Virus record (IMG/VR): IMGVR_UViG_3300032084_001130
Location: 1-36,835 of that record
Direction: 5' to 3' (one strand)
Length of the DNA stretch: 36,835 nt
Source of the DNA: a virus
A model generated the notes under the pieces. It searched no databases. It was not told the DNA's origin and saw only the letters and a list, made by a program, of their open reading frames with translations. Of this stretch, positions 33,601 to 36,835 are shown in pieces (position 1 is the first letter of the stretch; each line of letters opens with the position of its first letter). The position numbers and the translations under genes were made by a program.

Positions 33601-34896
33601 TGCAGTTAATTTACTGAATGATGTTTGATGTGGGTTGTTTGTATCACCTGTATGGCTATTGAAAACTGTAGTTTCTACCTTACTATCTATTTGTGTTTGT
33701 ACATCTCCACTATAAGCGTTAAAATCAGTAATCTCACTAAGTGTATGTGTGTGAGCAGTAGACGTTAAATTACCAAAAGATGTTTGGTGAGGGTTACTAG
33801 TGTCTCCCGTATGTGAATTAAATAATGTTAAGTCGGTTTTACCACTAACTAATCCCGATAAATCAATAGGATTAACATCAACATTATTATTCTTTTCTAA
33901 AATTAAATCATTACCTGATAAAGTACCTCCAGTAACAAAAGTATTTGTATCTGTACCGCCAGTTGTACCAATAACTACTATACCACCAGAATCAAAACCT
34001 AAATTGTTTACTGGTTTACCATTAGGGATATTACCAATAGTAAGTGTTCCACCAACTATTGTATTTCCACTAACAACTAAAGATTCTGTAGGTGAGTTAG
34101 TACCAATACCTACTCTTTGGTTTAATATGTCTATTGTAATACCGCTTGTTGAACCGAAATAAACATTACCTTCATCATTTGAGTTTATTCTAAGTGGTGA
34201 ACAAGAATGGATATTAGAAACATAGATATCACCTATACAAGTACCACTAGTGTTTCCTGTAAATGTTTGTGAAAATCCTGTTACAACAATATCTACACCA
34301 TCATTTCTTCTTATTGTTAAATCATCACCATTAAGGGTTGATCCTGTAACAAATGTATCATTAACATCTATACTAGATAAATCAACAGTATAAGATGTAT
34401 TATCATTTTTAACAAAAGTAATTAAGGAAGTTCCGTTATCATATGTTCCACCTGTAGTAAATGTGTCTGTAACACCTGTAATATCTATAGTTACATTATC
34501 ATTTCTAAATAATGATATTATATCTGTAGAAGGGTTATAAGTACCGCCAGTAACAAAAGTATTTGTACTATCAATTATCGCAGAAACATCTACACTAAAC
34601 GGAGTAAATCCTGTAGTCCCTGTAAAATATAATGATTGAGTAGATGCACTATATACACCACCAGTTACAAAATTATCTGTTGATACAATACCACTTAATT
34701 TGCTACCATCACCATAAAATGTTGTACCACTAATATCACCAATAACACTAAGGTTACTATTAATATTGATTGTATCACCTGTACAAGGTGTGATATTTGA
34801 CAAATATATTTCAGTACACGCACTGAAGATATCAACATCACCTACAGTTTGTATTACATAACTTTTATTTATGTTAGAATCTTCGCAAGAACTCAT
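30664..34896 (-). CDS. Tail fibre / adhesin-like protein, repetitive (1410 aa)
   Basis: Large receptor-binding or fibre protein, inferred from composition: very rich in T, S, N, G and D, with repeated beta units of the form TFVTGGTYN...ISLFRNDN...FNVDLS throughout the first ~730 residues. Three modules of fibre type (SHTGDTSNPHQTSF, then TAHTHTLSEITDF, YSGDVQTQIDSK) occur at about 352-400, 406-470 and 740-820. The C-terminal ~350 residues are different: KKGTAGTIDKGCPVYITG-like strands, then GSGDMRSLAYLVGGSTQNTF and an aromatic, non-repetitive tail that could be the receptor-binding or trimerisation tip. It lies between tail terminator and sheath genes and shows no catalytic motif. Host range should map to this gene. 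Confidence 0.78.
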   Translation of the reverse strand: MSSCEDSNINKSYVIQTVGDVDIFSACTEIYLSNITPCTGDTININSNLSVIGDISGTTFYGDGSKLSGIVSTDNFVTGGVYSASTQSLYFTGTTGFTPFSVDVSAIIDSTNTFVTGGTYNPSTDIISLFRNDNVTIDITGVTDTFTTGGTYDNGTSLITFVKNDNTSYTVDLSSIDVNDTFVTGSTLNGDDLTIRRNDGVDIVVTGFSQTFTGNTSGTCIGDIYVSNIHSCSPLRINSNDEGNVYFGSTSGITIDILNQRVGIGTNSPTESLVVSGNTIVGGTLTIGNIPNGKPVNNLGFDSGGIVVIGTTGGTDTNTFVTGGTLSGNDLILEKNNNVDVNPIDLSGLVSGKTDLTLFNSHTGDTSNPHQTSFGNLTSTAHTHTLSEITDFNAYSGDVQTQIDSKVETTVFNSHTGDTNNPHQTSFSKLTATAHTHSISEVINLQTELDSKLDVSTFNTYSGNVQTELNTKISGATNLSSEGIFAQKNGLDLEFKGITSTGGTVNISSNSSSVNLEVTFPTDQDKFVSGGTYNGGTKEINFVGNSVDTTFDVDLTSLVSSVSANTYVIDGVYNDSTDTLSLLRNDGNFVNITGITDTFTTGATYDNGTTLATFTKNDGTTYTLDLSTIDVNDTFVTGQTFSNSTYILSTTRNDGTTFNTDLSVLASDVYVVSGVYNASTGIVTYTNSSGGTFQVSGFTTGMTDSYTTAANLNGETIEFDNNIQGSNLYSVNLSPVLSGKTNNTDFVSHTGDTTIHFTKSSINLSDLGSSAHTHTLSEITDFNSYSGSVQTQIDSKLNISDFNTYSGNVQTQLDSKIGNGINSGGANEVFSGKSGTDLYFRTVSGGSNTTITTIDDIIKVDVTIPPDTNTFVTGFTYNDANTLTISRNNGLSALTATINTLTGLTINGVLSATTYTGITLDDLDDVTSNIPTTPDNTYQGRLLYFDVADNQWVTGEEYVSTGNVTIWAKKGTAGTIDKGCPVYITGFDNDIHEVELANATTASTMPVIGFTGEDFDNAGVYPLITFGKLVGVDTTSTVSTINPNGETWAVNDVLYMNTTDGGLTKFRPSGTNTQIQRIAKILKVGTTDGQLFIFNTARTAGLPNLTTDYLWVGNGDDKPQEVIRTDVGITTTGFTYNDNNTFTITDDNGGLYTTTINQVSGLTINGDLDVTGDSTLNTLTATSITSNSAINVFNGHINLRDNSYFLQGRTVADANVSLIGVDNQDRVFIGNAGYDTFIDSDTIVDGSLTATTLNITTIGGGTPVGNLGFDSNGQVVTGTTAGGDSNSTVENFYYSISNSVDTRPIFEDTNVLFNWDETGNDLEFQMKVAPGGSGDMRSLAYLVGGSTQNTFITTTGVNYDVYTAGVSSGNRLEVFITAENDVTYPAYHVIVYNTGESVENTVWIQRITRN
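33480..33840 (-). repeat. Tandem fibre modules (SHTGDT / TAHTHTLSEI)
   Basis: Two adjacent modules of about 50 codons, each with SHTGDT.NPHQTSF, then TAHTHT or THSISEV, then an LDSK/IDSK segment, at roughly 33700-33840 and 33480-33660. A third diverged copy lies near 32440-32665. Boundaries are approximate. Confidence 0.7.
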
Positions 34897-35924
34897 AATA
34901 ATATACCATTTATTTTAATCGTACTTTCTTTCTGTATGTCAGTTTTATTTACACTAATAAATAGATCGTCTCCATTTTTTACACTAAATGGAATTGTCTC
35001 ATCAGTACCATTAACTTTGTATGATACACTATTAGCATTTTCTGTAGTTTCAGATGTATATCTTGCTTTAAGATTAATAGGTATTGTTGCGCTACTAATA
35101 CCTCTCTTAAATGTGATAGAAATACATATTGTTTTTTCTTCTTCGTCTTTGGTGATTTGATATTGAGATCTCTTAATATCATCACTCAATTCTACAAGTG
35201 TGACAGACCTACTAATTGCAGGGGTAACCTCAAAGTCGTCTTCATCCAATAAATAACCCATCATTTTTATGTTAAACATCTGAACATAATACTTTCTTTC
35301 ATCTAAGTTATTTATAACACTTTCATCACCAATACTATCTAATAACAATGGCATTGGGTGTCCATTAACTTTGATATAATGTTCTAATGGAGAAAATGTT
35401 TGGATTATTTTTCTATTTAATTTATTTAAGTCTCTCATTCTATTGCAGAATAGTCTAACTTCATAAATCAAATCAATTGGAACTGGTTGAGGTATTTTAT
35501 AGATATCCATACCTTTTCTATTTCCATCCCATGTTGGGACTTTCATATATGTAAAAGTAGGTTTACCAGGAATATTAAAATATCCTGCTTGATTTGTTCC
35601 CACTTGCGCATCTGGTTTTCTAACAACCGTTATGAAAGGTATTTTTATATTTTTGTATTCATCTGAATATTGCCAAGTTTTTGCAAACTCCGCCCATCTC
35701 TGAATGGTTAAGAATATTACTGGAACTTTTTCACCTGCTAAAGTTAAATCAATACCTGATTCAATAAACTCAACAAAAGATTTATCCATATCTTCATGCA
35801 AAACACCTTTAGGTAGATAAGTACCATTATTGGATATATCTTCAAATAATTCCTCTCTTCTATCATTACCCGTTTTATCTGGGTTTATATTTAAGTTTTT
35901 TCTATTTTTCTTAGGTAAACCCAT
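34893..35924 (-). CDS. 15: Tail terminator protein gp15-like
   Basis: Resembles T4 gp15, the tail terminator that stabilises the tail and joins it to the neck. The key stretch is PVPIDLIYEVRLFCNRMRD...KIIQTFSPLEHYIKVNGHPMPLLLDSI, then KYYVQMFNIKMMGYLLDEDDF. It aligns by eye with T4's SPIKMIYELSIFTRYEDDMFQ...QILPYFQPHF...RIEWSLTFEVNGWMY region. At 343 aa it is longer than T4 gp15 (272 aa); residues 250-343 (ISITFKRGISSATIPINLK, SVSYKVNGTDETIPF) are an extra beta-rich part. It follows the gp14-like gene by 2 nt and precedes the fibre gene, overlapping it by 4 nt. Confidence 0.85.
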   Translation of the reverse strand: MGLPKKNRKNLNINPDKTGNDRREELFEDISNNGTYLPKGVLHEDMDKSFVEFIESGIDLTLAGEKVPVIFLTIQRWAEFAKTWQYSDEYKNIKIPFITVVRKPDAQVGTNQAGYFNIPGKPTFTYMKVPTWDGNRKGMDIYKIPQPVPIDLIYEVRLFCNRMRDLNKLNRKIIQTFSPLEHYIKVNGHPMPLLLDSIGDESVINNLDERKYYVQMFNIKMMGYLLDEDDFEVTPAISRSVTLVELSDDIKRSQYQITKDEEEKTICISITFKRGISSATIPINLKARYTSETTENANSVSYKVNGTDETIPFSVKNGDDLFISVNKTDIQKESTIKINGILL

Positions 35925-35926
35925 AT

Positions 35927-36445
35927 CTATCCATTAAACTCATCTTCCGATGCTGGCACACAAGTAACAGTTCTATAAAATCCTTTATAACCATTTATTG
36001 TGTGTTTATTATCACTAAATATTGAACCATCATTAGAAACGGTATAATATTTAATTGTCTTTTCATCTTCTTGATATCCTATATAATCACCATAAGTAAT
36101 CTCAACACCCAATTCCTCTAAATGTTTCTGATATACACCGAAAGTAATATTTCCGTGTTCTTTATATCTCATACTACCATCTGAATTATATGATTTGTTC
36201 TGTGGTTCATCCATTTTGAAGTTAACAGATAACTCCACAGGTGGCTTAAACATAATTCCATTCTTAGGTGCTTCACCATATACATCATCTGTATTGGTTT
36301 TTTGTCTATCTACCTGAAAAAGTATTACTTTAATGTTTATATCACCTTCTAACCACTCTCTACCAAAGTCTACCTCTAGGTCAAAATCATCACCAGAGAA
36401 AAACTTATTCGATCTATTTATAGGAAGTTGTTTATTTTTAGGCAT
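35927..36445 (-). CDS. Neck / head-completion protein, gp14-like
   Basis: Probable neck protein. It is first in a late unit and directly before the gp15-like gene (2-nt gap), the order gp14-gp15 of T4. The sequence supports a head-completion fold only loosely: DFGREWLEGDINIKVILFQV near the start, YGDYIGYQEDEKTIKYYTVSN, and a C-terminal KGFYRTVTCVPASEDEF. The segment GDYIGYQEDEKTIKYY recalls T4 gp14 (GDLIYFPMDNSLFEIN). It is shorter (172 aa) than T4 gp14 (256). A late-type promoter lies ~11 nt upstream. I am confident it is a real structural gene and less sure it is gp14 and not gp13 or another neck protein. Confidence 0.6.
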   Translation of the reverse strand: MPKNKQLPINRSNKFFSGDDFDLEVDFGREWLEGDINIKVILFQVDRQKTNTDDVYGEAPKNGIMFKPPVELSVNFKMDEPQNKSYNSDGSMRYKEHGNITFGVYQKHLEELGVEITYGDYIGYQEDEKTIKYYTVSNDGSIFSDNKHTINGYKGFYRTVTCVPASEDEFNG

Positions 36446-36456
36446 ATCTTTTTATC

Positions 36457-36469
36457 ATAAATATTTATA
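36457..36469. promoter_or_regulatory. Palindromic late-type element in a divergent gap
   Basis: ATAAATATTTAT (36457-36468) is a perfect palindrome. Both strands therefore carry the ATATTTATA-type core: minus ATATTTATGATAAAAAG toward the neck gene, plus ATATTTATACTTTATAAAAAAAG toward the gene at 36501. It may serve both directions. Confidence 0.6.
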
Positions 36470-36500
36470 CTTTATAAAAAAAGTATTATTATTATAAATA

Positions 36501-36835
36501 ATGTTGGACATTAACAATTTAAAAGGAAAAAAAGCCGAAAACATATTGAAAGAATATGACGGCAGGAACCCCTATATACGGTTTATGAAGAAGAAGTATG
36601 AAACTGAATCTTCTTACTACCTTACATCAGGGCAATCTAAATATGTGCTCGATTTTCACGATACTGAACCACAAAAAATGGATAAGGTAATTGAAATTAC
36701 AGAATATTTCGCAGAAAGCCTAAAAGAAGAACATAAATTAAAAAATCTCCCAAAGAAAATAAAGGTAGAAACATTACTCGCAGAAACAGATAAAGCATAT
36801 CATGTTTTGTGTAAGTTATATAGAAATCAAAAAGG
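36501..36835 (+). CDS. N-terminal part of a plus-strand gene, possibly an SF2/SNF2-type helicase
   Basis: Open frame from ATG 36501 to the window edge (111 complete codons), so only the start is seen. It begins MLDINNLKGKKAENILKEYD, with SYYLTSGQSKYVLDFHDTEP and KVETLLAETDKAYHVLCKLYRNQK. I have an impression of similarity to the N-terminal region of SNF2/UvsW-type DNA helicases in related phages (the ETQSKYI and KLYRNQK patterns), but no helicase motif is inside the window. The plus-strand direction and the TATAAATA directly before the ATG are unusual; a late-type element lies 31 nt further upstream. Low confidence in the function, good confidence in the gene. Confidence 0.45.
   Translation, partial: MLDINNLKGKKAENILKEYDGRNPYIRFMKKKYETESSYYLTSGQSKYVLDFHDTEPQKMDKVIEITEYFAESLKEEHKLKNLPKKIKVETLLAETDKAYHVLCKLYRNQK

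Noticed and set aside
30664-36445. Terminase subunits gp16/gp17 between neck and sheath genes, as in T4
   Set aside because: The interval contains the fibre and a 90-aa unknown. No ATPase or nuclease motif of a terminase is visible, so these genes must be elsewhere.

Overview
The window is an AT-rich stretch (about 30% GC by eye) of a T4-like contractile-tailed phage (myovirus). Recognisable T4-type proteins include the replicative helicase gp41, the RNase H-type 5' nuclease, UvsX, gp32, baseplate wedge gp53, tail tube gp19, tail sheath gp18 and tail terminator gp15, plus a ribonucleotide reductase large subunit. The host is probably a member of the Bacteroidota. The gp32 promoter matches the Bacteroidota -33/-7 consensus (TTG, 20-nt spacer, TATATTTG), and most start codons are preceded by A/T-rich leaders without a Shine-Dalgarno sequence. 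Almost every gene is on the minus strand, so transcription runs from high to low coordinates. The exceptions are a small ribbon-helix-helix gene (30211-30366) and a truncated gene leaving the right edge (36501-36835).

Layout in transcription order. (1) Neck and fibre: a gp14-like neck protein, gp15-like tail terminator, a 1410-aa repetitive fibre/adhesin and a 90-aa unknown (36445 to 30386). (2) A plus-strand regulator with overlapping palindromic operators (30149-30366). (3) Tail sheath, a HAD-type phosphatase and the tail tube (30070 to 25833), ending in a strong terminator. (4) A late operon of three unfamiliar proteins (25731 to 22492), one with a LysM domain. (5) Tail assembly and baseplate: gp26-like protein with an overlapping small reading frame, a 215-aa protein, a tape-measure-like protein with internal repeats, a large baseplate protein with an OmpA-like domain, gp53, and a 1712-aa hub protein ending in a GH19 muramidase/chitinase-type domain (22291 to 9170). 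(6) Two conserved-looking unknowns (9130 to 8122). (7) A small late unit of two genes, one very acidic (8084 to 7171), closed by a terminator. (8) The replication operon gp32-uvsX-rnh-unknown-gp41-nrdA (7017 to the left edge).

Regulation can be read from the DNA. Eight minus-strand transcription units start with the same oriented element, ATATTTATA followed by an A-rich run with AAAAG, usually 11-45 nt before the start codon; this is the best candidate late promoter. The replication operon instead uses a host-type promoter.

The most interesting signal is that four unrelated proteins (27201, 25731, 24409 and 23694 starts), and probably the acidic late protein at 7905, share a short lysine-rich N-terminal helix containing E(S/N)Q(Y/L) or EQ(I/L)KR. 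Each ends near an (I/L)-x-E triplet, the cleavage rule of the T4 prohead protease. This looks like a capsid-targeting tag on a set of cargo proteins that would be packaged in the head and delivered to the host. Other points are a possible programmed frameshift at the gp26-like gene, helically phased ACAAG repeats before the large baseplate gene, and a bacterial-SSB-like C-terminus on gp32.
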